Positions 8,611-19,122 of a stretch of 64,000 nt of DNA are shown here, in pieces. The notes beneath the pieces are model-generated. The model was not told the DNA's origin, ran no database searches, and saw only the letters and a program-made list of their open reading frames with translations. Where the stretch lies: NCBI RefSeq assembly GCF_014842265.1, contig NZ_JACYVI010000004.1, positions 248,001-312,000 on the forward strand, given 5' to 3'. Source of the stretch: Pseudomonas sp. CFBP 13711. Its GTDB lineage: Bacteria > Pseudomonadota > Gammaproteobacteria > Pseudomonadales > Pseudomonadaceae. Every line of letters begins with the position of its first letter. Positions within the stretch are counted from its first letter, which is position 1. The position numbers and the translations under genes are program-made.

Positions 8611-10827
8611 ATGCGCACGGGGATGCTCGCACTTGCACTCGGATTGCTGACGCTACGTTTTTTGCCAGCACTACCGCCGGTCTGGTTGCTGCTGGCGATG
8701 CCCGTGGTGGCGCTGATGATGCTGCCGTTTCGCACCTACCCGCTGGCGTTTTACCTGTTCGGCCTCACTTGGGCCTGCGTCTCGGCGTCGTCGGCGCTGG
8801 ATGACCGACTGGCCGAGCGCCTCGATGGGCAAACGCTCTGGCTGGAAGGGCGCGTGGTCGGGCTGCCGCAGACCGTCGACGGCGTGGTGCGTTTTCAGCT
8901 GGATGATCCCGTTTCACGACGCGCGCGATTGCCCGAGCAGATCCGCATCGGCTGGTACGGCGGCCCGCCGGTCAATAGCGGAGAGCGCTGGCGTCTGGCG
9001 GTCAAGCTCAAACGCCCGGGCGGGCTGGTCAACCCCGGCGCGTTCGATTACCAGGCATGGCTGCTGGCCCAGCGCATTGGCGCTACCGGCACCGTGGTGG
9101 ACGGTCAGTTGCTCGAACCGGCCCGGGGCAATTGGCGCGACGGCATCCGCCAGCGCCTGCTCAGTGTGGATGCCCAGGGCCGACAGGGCGGGCTGGCTGC
9201 TTTGGTGCTCGGTGACGATTCAGGACTGAGCGCCGCCGACTGGCAGGTCCTGCAGGATACCGGCACCGTTCACCTGTTGGTCATCTCCGGGACGCACATC
9301 GGCTTGCTTGCCGGCTTGCTCTACGGGCTCGTCGCCGGGCTGGCCCGCTGGGGCGCGTGGCCGGCTTTTTTACCCTGGCTGCCCTCGGCGTGCATCGCGG
9401 CCTTCTCGGGCGCGCTGGCCTATGGCGTGCTGGCGGGGTTTGAAGTGCCGGTGCAGCGGGCTGTCACCATGCTGGGTCTGGTGCTGCTGTGGCGTCTGCG
9501 GTTTCGCCATCTGGGCACCACGTGGCCGCTTTTGCTGGCGCTGAATCTGGTGCTGATCGCCGAGCCGTTGATCACGCTGCGCCCCGGCTTTTGGCTGTCG
9601 TTTCTGGCCGTCGCGATCCTGATGCTGATCTTCAGCGGGCGACTCGGGCGGTGGAGCTGGCTGCAGAGCTGGACCCGCGCACAATGGCTGATTGCGCTTG
9701 GCCTGATGCCGGTGTTGCTGGCGCTGAACCTGCCGGTGAGCGTGAGCGGCCCCGTCGTCAATCTGCTCGCCGTGCCGTGGGTAAGCCTGTTGATTCTGCC
9801 GCTGGCGTTGCTCGGCACGCTGCTGCTGGCGATTCCATCCCTTGGCGAAAGCCTGCTGTGGCTGGGGGGCGGTTCGATGGACGGGTTGTTTCGATGGCTC
9901 TCGTTCATGGCGGATCTCGCTCCCGCCTGGACCGGGCCCCACGTGCCGGTGTGGGTCTGGCCGCTCAGCCTGCTCGGCGCGTTGCTGCTGTTACTGCCCA
10001 AAGGCCTGCCGATGCGTCCGCTGGGCTGGCCGTTACTGTTGCTGTGCATCTTTCCGCCGCAGAAGACAGTGCCCGCCGGGCAAGTCGAAGTGTTGCAACT
10101 GGACGTAGGGCAGGGTCTTGCCATATTGCTCCGTACCCGTGATCACGCCCTGCTGTACGACGCGGGGCCGCGCTTCGGCGATTTCGATATCGGCGAGCGC
10201 GTGGTGTTGCCGGCCATTCGGCGCGCCGGGGTCAGGCAGCTGGACACGCTGCTGCTCAGTCATGCCGATTCTGATCATGCCGGTGGCGCCGCCGCTGTTC
10301 TAAAAGGCGTGCTCGTTGCGAGAGTGCTGGCGGGAGACGTAGGGCGCATGCCTGCCGAGTTGTCGGCCGAGTCCTGCAGTAACGGGGAAACATGGACGTG
10401 GGATGAAGTCGTTTTTTCCACCTGGAGTTGGGAGCAAGCCGCCGAGGGCAATCAGGCCTCGTGCGTGCTCAGCGTCGAGGCCAACGGCGAGCGGCTGTTG
10501 CTGACCGGTGATATCGACGTGGAGGCAGAGCGCGCCATGCTCGCCGATGGCTTCAACGTCAGCGCCCACTGGCTGCAATCCCCCCACCACGGCAGCCGCA
10601 GCTCGTCGTCCCGGGCGTTTCTGCGCGCGGTCGGCGCCCGGGGCGTGCTGATTTCCCGTGGCCGTAATAATGCGTTCGGTCATCCCCATCCTCTGGTGAT
10701 GTCGCGGTATGCATGGTCTGGCATGGAGATTCACGACAGCGCTGTGCTGGGCGCTATCACCGTGCAATTGGGCGCCTACGAAACGGCGATGGCCGAACGT
10801 AGGACGCGACGCTTCTGGCGTGACTGA
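8611..10827 (+). CDS. comEC: DNA internalization protein ComEC/Rec2
   Basis: 738 residues in three parts: an N-terminal DUF4131 region with membrane helices (1-190), the competence domain with multiple helices (about 200-480), and a C-terminal metallo-beta-lactamase-like domain (about 500-738) with SHADSDHAGG at 550-559 and SPHHGSRSSSS near 660. ComEC forms the inner-membrane channel for single-stranded DNA during transformation, and the C-terminal domain is a suspected nuclease. The ATG follows AAGGAAAG. Presence of the gene does not prove natural competence. Confidence 0.94.
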   Translation: MRTGMLALALGLLTLRFLPALPPVWLLLAMPVVALMMLPFRTYPLAFYLFGLTWACVSASSALDDRLAERLDGQTLWLEGRVVGLPQTVDGVVRFQLDDPVSRRARLPEQIRIGWYGGPPVNSGERWRLAVKLKRPGGLVNPGAFDYQAWLLAQRIGATGTVVDGQLLEPARGNWRDGIRQRLLSVDAQGRQGGLAALVLGDDSGLSAADWQVLQDTGTVHLLVISGTHIGLLAGLLYGLVAGLARWGAWPAFLPWLPSACIAAFSGALAYGVLAGFEVPVQRAVTMLGLVLLWRLRFRHLGTTWPLLLALNLVLIAEPLITLRPGFWLSFLAVAILMLIFSGRLGRWSWLQSWTRAQWLIALGLMPVLLALNLPVSVSGPVVNLLAVPWVSLLILPLALLGTLLLAIPSLGESLLWLGGGSMDGLFRWLSFMADLAPAWTGPHVPVWVWPLSLLGALLLLLPKGLPMRPLGWPLLLLCIFPPQKTVPAGQVEVLQLDVGQGLAILLRTRDHALLYDAGPRFGDFDIGERVVLPAIRRAGVRQLDTLLLSHADSDHAGGAAAVLKGVLVARVLAGDVGRMPAELSAESCSNGETWTWDEVVFSTWSWEQAAEGNQASCVLSVEANGERLLLTGDIDVEAERAMLADGFNVSAHWLQSPHHGSRSSSSRAFLRAVGARGVLISRGRNNAFGHPHPLVMSRYAWSGMEIHDSAVLGAITVQLGAYETAMAERRTRRFWRD

Positions 10828-10911
10828 AAGGTCTGGTTATTCATCGACACGTTCGGCGAGGCGCCGACGCTATGTTAGAGTGGCGCCACTTTTTTTGAGG
10901 GGGTGGTCGCT

Positions 10912-11586
10912 GTGTGGGAACTGGTCAAATCAGGTGGCTGGATGATGCTACCGATCATTTTGAGTTCCATCGCCGCCGTCGGAATCATCATTGAACGCCT
11001 CTGGACCCTGCGCGCCAGCCGCATCACGCCGCCGCATTTGCTCGGCCAGGTGTGGCGCTGGATTCAGGACAACCAGCTGAGCGCCGAAAAGCTCAAAGAG
11101 CTGCGCGCCGATTCGCCATTGGGTGAAATCCTCGCCGCAGGCCTCGCCAATTCCCGTCATGGCCGCGAGATCATGAAAGAGTGCATCGAGGAGGCCGCAG
11201 CCCGGGTTATTCACGAGCTCGAACGCTATCTGGCAACACTCGGCACCATCGCTGCCATGGCCCCGCTGCTGGGTCTGCTGGGCACCGTGCTCGGCATGAT
11301 CGACATCTTCAGCTCGTTCACCAGCAGCGGCATGACCGGTAACGCCGGTATGCTCGCCGGCGGTATTGGCAAGGCACTCATCTGCACCGCCTCTGGCCTG
11401 ACCGTCGCGATTCCCGCGATCTTCTTTCACCGCTACCTGCAAAGCCGCGTGGATGAACTGGTCGTCGGCATGGAACAGGAAGCCATCAAGCTGGTGGAAG
11501 TCGTGCAGGGCGATCGTGACGTCGATCTGACCGACGCCAAGCCGGACATCAAGGCTGCCGCGCGTGGCGAGGGCAAGAAGAAGTGA
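10912..11586 (+). CDS. exbB: MotA/TolQ/ExbB proton channel family protein
   Basis: About 224 residues from the GTG at 10912, preceded by GAGGGGG at ideal spacing. An in-frame GTG at 10903 overlaps that ribosome site and is less likely. There are three transmembrane segments (about 10-30, 108-130, 150-172) with the family segment LGLLGTVLGMIDIFSSF. It forms the proton-driven stator with the ExbD-like protein downstream. No tonB or tolA lies nearby. Its place before lpxK is the conserved Pseudomonas arrangement (PA2983), so the partner protein is unknown. The stop overlaps the exbD start. Confidence 0.9.
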   Translation: MWELVKSGGWMMLPIILSSIAAVGIIIERLWTLRASRITPPHLLGQVWRWIQDNQLSAEKLKELRADSPLGEILAAGLANSRHGREIMKECIEEAAARVIHELERYLATLGTIAAMAPLLGLLGTVLGMIDIFSSFTSSGMTGNAGMLAGGIGKALICTASGLTVAIPAIFFHRYLQSRVDELVVGMEQEAIKLVEVVQGDRDVDLTDAKPDIKAAARGEGKKK

Positions 11587-12014
11587 AATTCCGCCGTCGC
11601 AAGCCCAGGGAGACCATCGACATCAATCTGGTGTCGCTGATCGACGTGGTGTTCATCCTGCTGCTGTTCTTTGTCGTGACCACCACGTTCACCCGGGAAA
11701 CCCAGCTGCGCGTCGACCTGCCCCAGGCGGTGACCGGTGCTTCGGCCGATGACGTCGACAAAAAGCACCTCGACATCACCATCAATGCCGACGGTGTTTA
11801 CTCGGTTAACAACACGCTGCTGGGCGACAGCAAGCTGGAAACCCTGATTGATGCCTTGCAAAAGGAGTCCGAGGGCGACACCAGCCTGCCGCTGTCGATC
11901 AGCGCTGACGGCAAGACCCCCCATCAGGCGGTGATTACCGCCATGGATGCTGCCGGCAAACTCGGTTTCGCTCATTTGCGCATGACCACCGTCGAGGCCG
12001 CATCGGCTAACTGA
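11583..12014 (+). CDS. exbD: ExbD/TolR family biopolymer transport protein
   Basis: 143 residues: a short basic N-terminus, one transmembrane helix ([21 protein letters not shown], about 14-34) with the conserved Asp of the proton path (D21), and a periplasmic domain. It starts with GTG inside the exbB stop (GTGA overlap), and its own stop overlaps the lpxK ATG by one base (TGATG). It works as the ExbB partner. Confidence 0.92.
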   Translation: MKFRRRKPRETIDINLVSLIDVVFILLLFFVVTTTFTRETQLRVDLPQAVTGASADDVDKKHLDITINADGVYSVNNTLLGDSKLETLIDALQKESEGDTSLPLSISADGKTPHQAVITAMDAAGKLGFAHLRMTTVEAASAN

Positions 12015-13009
12015 TGGCATTCACTGACCGACTGCTCGACGCCTGGTACAACGGCCATCCGGCGCTGGTGTTATTGCGCCCGCTCGAATGCCTGTACCGG
12101 CGCGTGGTGAACCGCAAGCGCGCGCGTTTCCTCGCAGGGCAGGGCGACATCTATAAAGCGCCCGTTCCGGTCGTTGTCGTCGGCAATATCACCATCGGCG
12201 GCACCGGCAAGACGCCGCTGATTCTCTGGATGATCGACCATTGCCGGGCCCGCGGCCTGCGCGTCGGTGTGGTCAGTCGGGGCTATGGCGCCAAGCCGCC
12301 GAGCCTGCCCTGGCGCGTAGTGCCGCAACAGACTGCCGAGCACGCGGGCGATGAACCGCTGCTGATCGTCAATCGCACCGGCGTGCCACTGATGATCGAC
12401 CCGGACCGCTCGCAAGCCGTGCGCGCCTTGCTGGCTGAAGAGCCCCTCGACCTCATTCTTTCCGACGACGGCCTGCAGCACTATCGCCTGAACCGCGACC
12501 TCGAACTGGTGCTGATCGATGCCGTTCGCGGGCTTGGCAATCACCGCTGCCTGCCGGCGGGCCCGTTGCGCGAACCAGTCGAGCGGCTGCAAAGCGTAGA
12601 TGCGCTGCTGTACAACGGCGCGGGCGCTGATCGCGAAGACGGCTTTGGGTTTCAGCTCAAGCCCTCCACGCTGGTCAACCTGGTCACCGGTGAACGCCGG
12701 CCGGTCGATCATTTCCTGCCCGGTCAGCAGGTCCACGCAGTGGCCGGCATCGGTAATCCACAACGTTTCTTCAACACCCTCGAAGGACTACACTGGCGGC
12801 CTGTTCCACATGCGTTCGCCGACCACGCCGTGTTCAGTGCCCAATCCCTGTCGTTCACTCCGGCATTGCCCGTGGTCATGACCGAGAAGGACGCCGTCAA
12901 ATGCGCCTCCTTCGCCGCGCCGGACTGGTGGTATCTGGCCGTGGAAGCCGCGCCTTCGCCGGCGTTCGTCAGTTGGTTCGATTCGCAGTTAACCCGTCTT
13001 TTGCCATGA
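12014..13009 (+). CDS. lpxK: Tetraacyldisaccharide 4'-kinase
   Basis: 331 residues. It phosphorylates the 4' position of the lipid A disaccharide at the inner-membrane face. The P-loop GGTGKT is at 62-67, followed by a family segment SRGYGAK and [15 protein letters not shown]. The N-terminal amphipathic region (about 15-30) is the usual membrane anchor. It is translationally coupled to exbD and lies in the lipid A/Kdo part of the operon. Confidence 0.95.
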   Translation: MAFTDRLLDAWYNGHPALVLLRPLECLYRRVVNRKRARFLAGQGDIYKAPVPVVVVGNITIGGTGKTPLILWMIDHCRARGLRVGVVSRGYGAKPPSLPWRVVPQQTAEHAGDEPLLIVNRTGVPLMIDPDRSQAVRALLAEEPLDLILSDDGLQHYRLNRDLELVLIDAVRGLGNHRCLPAGPLREPVERLQSVDALLYNGAGADREDGFGFQLKPSTLVNLVTGERRPVDHFLPGQQVHAVAGIGNPQRFFNTLEGLHWRPVPHAFADHAVFSAQSLSFTPALPVVMTEKDAVKCASFAAPDWWYLAVEAAPSPAFVSWFDSQLTRLLP

Positions 13010-13026
13010 CTCGCTCAGGATCTCTT

Positions 13027-13212
13027 ATGGACACCAAATTGCTCGACATTCTTGCCTGCCCGATCTGCAAGGGTCCCCTCAAGCTCAGCGCCGATAAAAC
13101 CGAGCTGATCAGCAAAGGCGCCGGCCTTGCCTATCCGATCCGCGACGGCATCCCGGTGATGCTGGAAAGCGAAGCGCGCACCCTCACCGCCGACGAGCGT
13201 CTGGACAAATGA
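13027..13212 (+). CDS. Trm112 family zinc-ribbon protein (YcaR)
   Basis: 61 residues, [20 protein letters not shown]..., with a single CPxC pair and a DGIPVML segment typical of Trm112/YcaR proteins. Bacterial members sit between lpxK and kdsB in many proteobacteria, and their role is unclear (activation of methyltransferases is known for the eukaryotic and archaeal relatives). The stop overlaps the kdsB ATG by four bases. Confidence 0.93.
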   Translation: MDTKLLDILACPICKGPLKLSADKTELISKGAGLAYPIRDGIPVMLESEARTLTADERLDK

Positions 13213-13973
13213 CCGCAGCGTTCACCGTTGTCATTCCGGCACGCTACGGCTCCAGTCGCTTTCCGGGCAAGCCGTTGAAAACCATCGCCGGCAAGCCGAT
13301 GATCCAGCACGTCTGGGAACAGGCGTGCAAAAGCAGCGCAGAGCGCGTGGTGGTTGCCACTGACGATCAGCGCATCGTCGACGCCTGCCAGTCGTTCGGC
13401 GCCGAAGTGCTGATGACCCGCGACGATCACAACTCCGGGACCGACCGCCTGGCTGAAGTCGCCGCCAAGCTGGGTCTGGCCGACGACGCCATCGTGGTCA
13501 ACGTCCAGGGCGACGAGCCGATGATCCCGCCCGCCGTGATCGATCAGGTTGCCGACAATCTCGCCGCACACCCCGAAGCGCGCATGTCGACCCTCGCCGA
13601 GCCGATCGAGGACGTGGCATCACTGTTCAATCCCAATGTGGTCAAGGTCTGCTCGGACCTCAATGGTCTGGCGCTGACCTTCAGCCGCGCGCCGCTGCCC
13701 TGGGCTCGCGATGCGCTGGCGAAGACCCGCGACGAGCTGCCGGAAGGCGTGCCGTATCGCCGTCACATCGGCATTTATGCCTACCGCGCCGGGTTCCTCC
13801 ACGACTTCGTCAGCTGGGGCCCATGCTGGCTGGAAAACACCGAAAACCTCGAGCAGTTGCGTGCGCTCTGGCACGGCGTGCGCATTCACGTGGCCGATGC
13901 CCTTGAAGCGCCTCCGGCCGGCGTCGACACCGCCGAAGACCTGGAACGCGTTCGTCGTCTGCTGGAGGGTTGA
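13209..13973 (+). CDS. kdsB: 3-deoxy-manno-octulosonate cytidylyltransferase
   Basis: 254 residues. It makes CMP-Kdo for lipopolysaccharide core. The nucleotide-binding start [19 protein letters not shown] (5-23), [12 protein letters not shown] near 97-108, and the RHIGIYAYR segment near 180 are standard. The ATG overlaps the trm112 stop. Only 46 bp separate it from murB, where other pseudomonads carry ptpA. Confidence 0.96.
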   Translation: MTAAFTVVIPARYGSSRFPGKPLKTIAGKPMIQHVWEQACKSSAERVVVATDDQRIVDACQSFGAEVLMTRDDHNSGTDRLAEVAAKLGLADDAIVVNVQGDEPMIPPAVIDQVADNLAAHPEARMSTLAEPIEDVASLFNPNVVKVCSDLNGLALTFSRAPLPWARDALAKTRDELPEGVPYRRHIGIYAYRAGFLHDFVSWGPCWLENTENLEQLRALWHGVRIHVADALEAPPAGVDTAEDLERVRRLLEG

Positions 13974-14019
13974 TGGGCATGGGTCTGGTCACTCTTCCAC
14001 TGTTTTCGCGGATGCACCC

Positions 14020-15039
14020 ATGACGCTGAATGTGCAGCACGACGTGTCTCTCAAGCCCTACAACACGTTCGGCGTGGCTGTGCGTGCCCGGCGTTTTGCC
14101 GAGGCGTTCAGCGACGACGACGTGCGCGAGGCCCTCGCGTATTCGGCCAGCCACGACGTGCCGCTGATGGTCATCGGCGGCGGCAGCAACCTGCTGCTGA
14201 CCCGTGACGTCGATGCCCTCGTGTTGCGCATGGCCAGCCGGGGCATCCGCATCACCCACGAGGATTGCGGCGGCGCCATTGTTGAAGCGGAGGCTGGGGA
14301 GCCCTGGCATCCTTTCGTCCAGGACACGCTCGCTCAGGGACTGGCCGGGCTGGAAAACCTCAGCCTGATCCCGGGCACCGTCGGCGCTGCACCGATGCAA
14401 AACATCGGCGCTTACGGCGTTGAACTCAAGGATGTTTTCCACAGCCTGACCGCGATCGATCGACACAACGGCGAGCTGCGGGAATTTGCCCTGGCCGACT
14501 GCGCGTTCGGTTACCGGGACAGCCTGTTCAAGCGTCAGCCAAACCGCTGGCTGATCCTGCGGGTTCGCTTCAAGCTCAGTTACTCGGCGAGCCTGCATCT
14601 CGATTACGGTCCGGTGCGTCAGCGGCTGGAAGAGCAGGGCATCAAAGAGCCTTCGCCGATCCACGTGAGCCGGGCGATCTGCGCCATTCGCAGCGAAAAA
14701 CTGCCGGACCCCGCGACGCTGGGCAACGCGGGGAGCTTCTTCAAGAACCCTCTGGTGTCCGCCGAGCGTGTGGCTGTCATCAAACTCACGCACCCTGGCG
14801 TGGTCGGCTACCCTCAGGCCGATGGTCAGGTAAAACTGGCGGCCGGCTGGTTGATCGAGCAGGCGGGCTGGAAGGGCTTTCGCGATGGTGACGCCGGCGT
14901 TCATGCGCTGCAGTCGCTGGTGCTGGTCAATTACGGCCAGGCATCGGGCGGGCAATTGCTCGGTCTCGCGCAGCGGATTCAGGCGGACATCCTCGAGCGC
15001 TTCGGTGTTGCGCTTGAGATGGAGCCTAACCTGTATTGA
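14020..15039 (+). CDS. murB: UDP-N-acetylenolpyruvoylglucosamine reductase
   Basis: 339 residues, type I (E. coli-like) MurB. It is the FAD enzyme that reduces enolpyruvyl-UDP-GlcNAc to UDP-MurNAc. YNTFGV starts the FAD domain, IGGGSNLLL is near 50, PGTVGAAPMQNIGAYG near 117, and the proton-donor Ser is in GNAGSFFKNP near 240. The ATG at 14020 has no good ribosome site. In relatives the preceding ptpA would supply one, so loss of that gene may have changed how murB is translated. Confidence 0.95.
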   Translation: MTLNVQHDVSLKPYNTFGVAVRARRFAEAFSDDDVREALAYSASHDVPLMVIGGGSNLLLTRDVDALVLRMASRGIRITHEDCGGAIVEAEAGEPWHPFVQDTLAQGLAGLENLSLIPGTVGAAPMQNIGAYGVELKDVFHSLTAIDRHNGELREFALADCAFGYRDSLFKRQPNRWLILRVRFKLSYSASLHLDYGPVRQRLEEQGIKEPSPIHVSRAICAIRSEKLPDPATLGNAGSFFKNPLVSAERVAVIKLTHPGVVGYPQADGQVKLAAGWLIEQAGWKGFRDGDAGVHALQSLVLVNYGQASGGQLLGLAQRIQADILERFGVALEMEPNLY

Positions 15040-15101
15040 CCGTGGGATCCGTCCTCTTCCGCTTTGAGTTTCAGTCAGCGTGTATCCCATGAGGGTTGAA
15101 C

Positions 15102-15698
15102 ATGAGTGAAACGCTGTGTGCCGTCGTGCTGGCGGCGGGCCTCGGCAGTCGCTATCGAGCGGTTGCCGGTGACCACCGCAACAAGCTGCTGGCGCAATGC
15201 ATCGGGCGTGACGGCATGGAGCGATCGGTGCTGGAGCAGGTGCTTGCCCACGTAAAAACCCTCGCCGATAAAACCGTCCTTCTGACACGAGCCGATTACT
15301 GCAGCGTGGCCGAGTTGGGTCTGCGCCACGGCTGTGAAGTGGTGGTGCTGGATTCCCCTGGCATGGGCGACAGCATCGCCGCTGCTGTATCGGCCGAGCC
15401 TGCTCATCGCGGCTGGTTGATTGCGTTGGGCGACATGCCCTTCATTCATGCTGACACACTCGAGCGCGTGGCCTGCTCGGTGGAGGACGACGCCATCAGC
15501 GTACCGGTCCATGGCGGGCGTTATGGGCACCCCGTCGCTTTTGGTCGTGCGTTCGGGCCGGCGCTCATGGCACTTGCCGGGGAGAAGGGCGCCAAACGGC
15601 TTTTCCAGGGCGCGCGGATCAAGGAGATCGAGGTTGACGACCCAGGTGTGTTGTGGGACGTGGACGTGCCTGCTGCGCTGATCTTTCAACCCGGCTGA
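15102..15698 (+). CDS. MobA/MocA-like nucleotidyltransferase
   Basis: 198 residues with the nucleotidyltransferase signature VVLAAGLGSRY (7-17) and the metal-binding ALGDMPF near 107. This fits the NTP_transf_3 family (MobA, MocA, and similar enzymes that attach nucleotides to molybdopterin or other phosphates). GAGGG precedes the ATG at 15102. No xdh, moa or other molybdenum gene is near, so the cofactor role is unproven. It lies alone between murB and rne, which are adjacent in P. aeruginosa, and ends at a strong bidirectional terminator. Confidence 0.8.
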   Translation: MSETLCAVVLAAGLGSRYRAVAGDHRNKLLAQCIGRDGMERSVLEQVLAHVKTLADKTVLLTRADYCSVAELGLRHGCEVVVLDSPGMGDSIAAAVSAEPAHRGWLIALGDMPFIHADTLERVACSVEDDAISVPVHGGRYGHPVAFGRAFGPALMALAGEKGAKRLFQGARIKEIEVDDPGVLWDVDVPAALIFQPG

Positions 15699-15716
15699 TT
15701 TCAAACCTCCAGGCAT

Positions 15717-15754
15717 AAAAAAGCCCCACCTGCTTACACAGGTGGGGCTTTTTA
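15717..15754. terminator. Bidirectional intrinsic terminator between mobA-like gene and rne
   Basis: AGCCCCACCTG (15722-15732) pairs with CAGGTGGGGCT (15739-15749), with an A run before and a T run after, so it serves both the plus-strand gene and rne on the minus strand. Confidence 0.92.
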
Positions 15755-15765
15755 GTTACCGCCGA

Positions 15766-18700
15766 TTAAACGAGCGGTTTAGGCTCATCCGAGGCTTGCG
15801 CCTCTTTCTGCTGACGCTCGGCTTCCAGACGACGGCGGCGCACTTCACGGGGATCGTTCGGTGCACGGCCATTGCTGGCAACCGGCAGCGCAGGCGTCTC
15901 TTCTTTGGCCGGTTCTGCAACCGGCACTTGAGGAGGTTCGACAGCGACTGGCGCAGCGACGATTTCCGGCGCTGCAGTCTGAGCTGGCGCTTCTACGGCT
16001 GGCGCGATGACCGGTTCAGCGGCCACAGGCTGCTGAGCAACGGGTTCAACCACGGTCGGCGCGTCGATTACCGAGGCCTTGGCGTGCACTGGCTCGGCGG
16101 CTTGAGCAGGTTCAGAGATCTGAACGAGCTCAGACGCTTCGGCAGGCTCGGCCGTCTGAACAGGCTCAGCAGCCTGGACATGCTCGGCTTTAACAGGCTC
16201 AACAACGTGAACCGGCTCAGCCACGGCGACTTCAACCGCCTCATGCACCAGCGCAGGAGTCGGCATAAAGGCCGGGGCTTCCACAACCGCTGGCGCTTCA
16301 ACAGCGACCGAAGTCTCGGCACTGGCTGGCGTGTCGGTCGATTCGGCTTCAGCGGCGGCTTTCACCTGGCGTTCGAACGGGCTCAGTGAGGCGTCGAATG
16401 TTGCCACTTCCACTTCCGGCAACACAGAGCGCTTGGCTTCAGGGGCAGGGGACTCGACGGCGGGCGCTTCTGGCGCTGCTTCGGAGGCCTGAGCCACCGG
16501 TGCTGCTTCAGTCGCGCGGGCTTCAACGGACGTGTTCGCACGTTCAGCCTGGCGGTGGGCATCGGCTTCGGCGGTGGCGCTGATGACGCGCTCCGCTACG
16601 GCAGCAACGCTTGCACCTGCAGCGACATCGCCACGGTCGGCGTTTGCGTGCACTTCGTCATGGGACTCATGACTGTGCTCAGTGCTTTCGCCGTCGTGGG
16701 CTTCAGAGCCTTCCGAACCCTCAACGCCTTCGCTGCCTTCGATTTCATTGCCGTTGGCATCACGCTGACGCTCACGACGGTTGCTGCGACGACGCTGACC
16801 ACGTGAACGACGACGAGGGCGATCGCCTTCGGCGTGCTCCTGGTTGTCATCCTGCTGCTCTTCGCTGGTCAGCAGGGTTTCGTCTTCGGCAGCCACTACA
16901 GCCTGTTCGGCGCGTGGTTGACGCTCTTCACGCGGCGCACGCGGCTGACGCTCTTCACGCGGGGCGCGCTCAGGGCGTTCTTCGCGGGGCAGGTTGACAG
17001 CCGGTGCGGCGTCGATCGGCTCACGCAGTTCACGCACACGCTCTTCACGCGGCTTGCGGTCTTCACGCCCAGCACGTGGCTGACGCTCTTCGCGAGGCGC
17101 ACGGGCCTGACGCTCTTCACGCGGTGCGGTAGTTTCTTCACGGGCTTCACGCGCCTCGCGCGGTGCACGCTCTTCACGAGGCGCGCGTTCCTCACGTGGG
17201 GCACGTTCTTCACGGGGTGCGCGTTCTTCGCGATCGGCACGCGGCGCACGTTCTTCACGCGGCTTGCGTTCTTCGTCACGGCGACCATTACGGCTGCGGC
17301 TCTGCTGACGGCCATTACGGCGCTCATCGTTGCGCGCAGGACGCTCGGCAGCCGGTTTTTCTACCACGGCGGCAGGTGCGGCAGCGGCAGGCTCTTCCTT
17401 GGAAGCGAACAGGCTGACCAGCGACTTCACCAAGCCTTTGAACAAGCTTGGCTCGTGGGCAACCGGTGCAGGGGCAGCGGCAACCGGTGCAGCGGCTTCA
17501 ACCGGAACCGGTGCGTTGGCACGGGCCGGAGCGGTCTTGACTGCCGCTTCCTGGCGAACCAGGGTGCGGGTAGCAGCGGCAGGCGGTGCAACTTCTTCCA
17601 CTTCAGCAGCAGCGGCAGCGATTTCATAGCTGGTCTGCAGGCTGTGGGCTTCCGGACTGTCATCACGCAGACGCTGCACTTCGAAGTGCGGGGTTTCGAG
17701 ATGGTCGTTCGGCAGAATGATGATGCGCGCGCGGGTGCGCAGTTCGATCTTGGTGATCGAGTTGCGTTTTTCGTTGAGCAGGAACGCAGCGACCGGGATC
17801 GGCACTTGAGCGCGCACTTCGGCCGTGCGGTCTTTCAGCGCTTCTTCTTCAATCAGGCGAAGGATTGCCAGGGACAGCGATTCAACGTCACGAATGATGC
17901 CGGTGCCGTTGCAACGCGGGCAGACAATGCCGCTGCTCTCACCCAGGGATGGACGCAGACGCTGACGGGACATTTCCAGCAGGCCGAAGCGCGAGATGCG
18001 ACCCACCTGAACGCGGGCACGGTCGGCTTCGAGGCTTTCACGGACCTTTTCTTCCACGGCGCGCTGGTTCTTGGCCGGGGTCATGTCGATGAAGTCGATG
18101 ACGATCAGGCCGCCGATGTCGCGCAGACGCAGTTGACGGGCGATTTCCTCAGCCGCTTCAAGGTTGGTCTGCAGGGCGGTCTCTTCGATGTCGCTGCCTT
18201 TGGTGGCGCGCGCCGAGTTGATGTCGATGGACACCAGTGCTTCGGTCGGATCGATGACAATGGAGCCACCGGAAGGCAGTTCGACGACGCGCTGGAAGGC
18301 GGTTTCGATCTGGCTTTCGATCTGGAAACGGTTGAACAGCGGAACGCTGTCTTCGTAGAGCTTGATCTTGCTGGCGTACTGCGGCATCACCTGACGGATG
18401 AACGTCAGCGCTTCTTCCTGGGCTTCGACGCTGTCGATCAGCACTTCGCCGATGTCCTGGCGCAGATAGTCGCGGATGGCGCGGATGATGACGTTGCTTT
18501 CCTGATAGATCAGGAAGGGCGCGGAGCGGTCGAGGGAAGCCTCTTTGATCGCGGTCCACAGTTGCAGCAGGTAATCGAGGTCCCACTGCATTTCTTCGCT
18601 GCTGCGGCCAAGGCCGGCAGTACGAACGATCAGACCCATGTCGGCAGGGGCGATCAGGCCGTTCAGCGCTTCACGCAGTTCGTTGCGCTCCTCGCCTTCG

Positions 18701-19122
18701 ATACGACGGGAAATGCCGCCGGCGCGCGGGTTGTTCGGCATCAGGACCAGATAGCGGCCTGCGAGGCTGATGAACGTGGTCAGGGCAGCGCCCTTGTTGC
18801 CGCGCTCTTCTTTCTCGACCTGAACGATGACTTCCTGGCCTTCGCTCAGGACGTCCTTGATGTTGACGCGGCCTTCGGGCGACTTCTTGAAGTATTCGCG
18901 GGAGATTTCTTTCAGCGGCAGAAAGCCGTGACGCTCGGAGCCGAAGTCGACAAACGCGGCTTCAAGGCTGGGTTCGATACGCGTGATCCGGCCTTTATAG
19001 ATGTTGGCCTTCTTCTGTTCGCGGGCCCCGGATTCGATGTCCAGGTCGTAGAGGCGCTGGCCGTCTACCAGCGCAACACGCAACTCTTCGGGTTGAGTTG
19101 CGTTAATCAGCATTCTTTTCAT
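15766..19122 (-). CDS. rne: Ribonuclease E
   Basis: 1118 residues. It is the endonuclease that starts mRNA decay and matures 5S rRNA and tRNAs, and it scaffolds the degradosome. The start [10 protein letters not shown] is at 19122. The S1 domain is at about 36-120, the 5' sensor and RNase H-like parts follow, and the catalytic Asp residues are D300 and D343. The zinc link CPRC is at 401-404. From about 500 on, the protein is disordered scaffold: an Arg/Glu-rich block of tandem APREERx repeats (about 618-755) and a long Ala/Glu/Pro/Val-rich tail ending in [11 protein letters not shown]. The Arg-rich block should bind RNA and the tail partner proteins. It has a long leader with hairpins (see 19123-19835). 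Confidence 0.97.
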   Translation of the reverse strand: MKRMLINATQPEELRVALVDGQRLYDLDIESGAREQKKANIYKGRITRIEPSLEAAFVDFGSERHGFLPLKEISREYFKKSPEGRVNIKDVLSEGQEVIVQVEKEERGNKGAALTTFISLAGRYLVLMPNNPRAGGISRRIEGEERNELREALNGLIAPADMGLIVRTAGLGRSSEEMQWDLDYLLQLWTAIKEASLDRSAPFLIYQESNVIIRAIRDYLRQDIGEVLIDSVEAQEEALTFIRQVMPQYASKIKLYEDSVPLFNRFQIESQIETAFQRVVELPSGGSIVIDPTEALVSIDINSARATKGSDIEETALQTNLEAAEEIARQLRLRDIGGLIVIDFIDMTPAKNQRAVEEKVRESLEADRARVQVGRISRFGLLEMSRQRLRPSLGESSGIVCPRCNGTGIIRDVESLSLAILRLIEEEALKDRTAEVRAQVPIPVAAFLLNEKRNSITKIELRTRARIIILPNDHLETPHFEVQRLRDDSPEAHSLQTSYEIAAAAAEVEEVAPPAAATRTLVRQEAAVKTAPARANAPVPVEAAAPVAAAPAPVAHEPSLFKGLVKSLVSLFASKEEPAAAAPAAVVEKPAAERPARNDERRNGRQQSRSRNGRRDEERKPREERAPRADREERAPREERAPREERAPREERAPREAREAREETTAPREERQARAPREERQPRAGREDRKPREERVRELREPIDAAPAVNLPREERPERAPREERQPRAPREERQPRAEQAVVAAEDETLLTSEEQQDDNQEHAEGDRPRRRSRGQRRRSNRRERQRDANGNEIEGSEGVEGSEGSEAHDGESTEHSHESHDEVHANADRGDVAAGASVAAVAERVISATAEADAHRQAERANTSVEARATEAAPVAQASEAAPEAPAVESPAPEAKRSVLPEVEVATFDASLSPFERQVKAAAEAESTDTPASAETSVAVEAPAVVEAPAFMPTPALVHEAVEVAVAEPVHVVEPVKAEHVQAAEPVQTAEPAEASELVQISEPAQAAEPVHAKASVIDAPTVVEPVAQQPVAAEPVIAPAVEAPAQTAAPEIVAAPVAVEPPQVPVAEPAKEETPALPVASNGRAPNDPREVRRRRLEAERQQKEAQASDEPKPLV
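16905..17270 (-). repeat. Tandem repeats encoding the Arg-rich block of RNase E
   Basis: About 18-21-bp degenerate units encoding variations of APREER (also QPRAPREER) are repeated more than ten times. They are in frame and inside rne, so they are protein repeats and not a CRISPR array. Repeat number is likely to vary among strains. Confidence 0.8.

Noticed and set aside
13810..15288. Open frame of about 490 codons on the minus strand opposite murB
   Set aside because: It spans kdsB, murB and the mobA-like gene and has no recognisable domain. The murB motifs on the plus strand are complete.
16905..17270. Regular repeats that could suggest a CRISPR array
   Set aside because: The units are contiguous without unique spacers and encode in-frame APREER repeats of RNase E.
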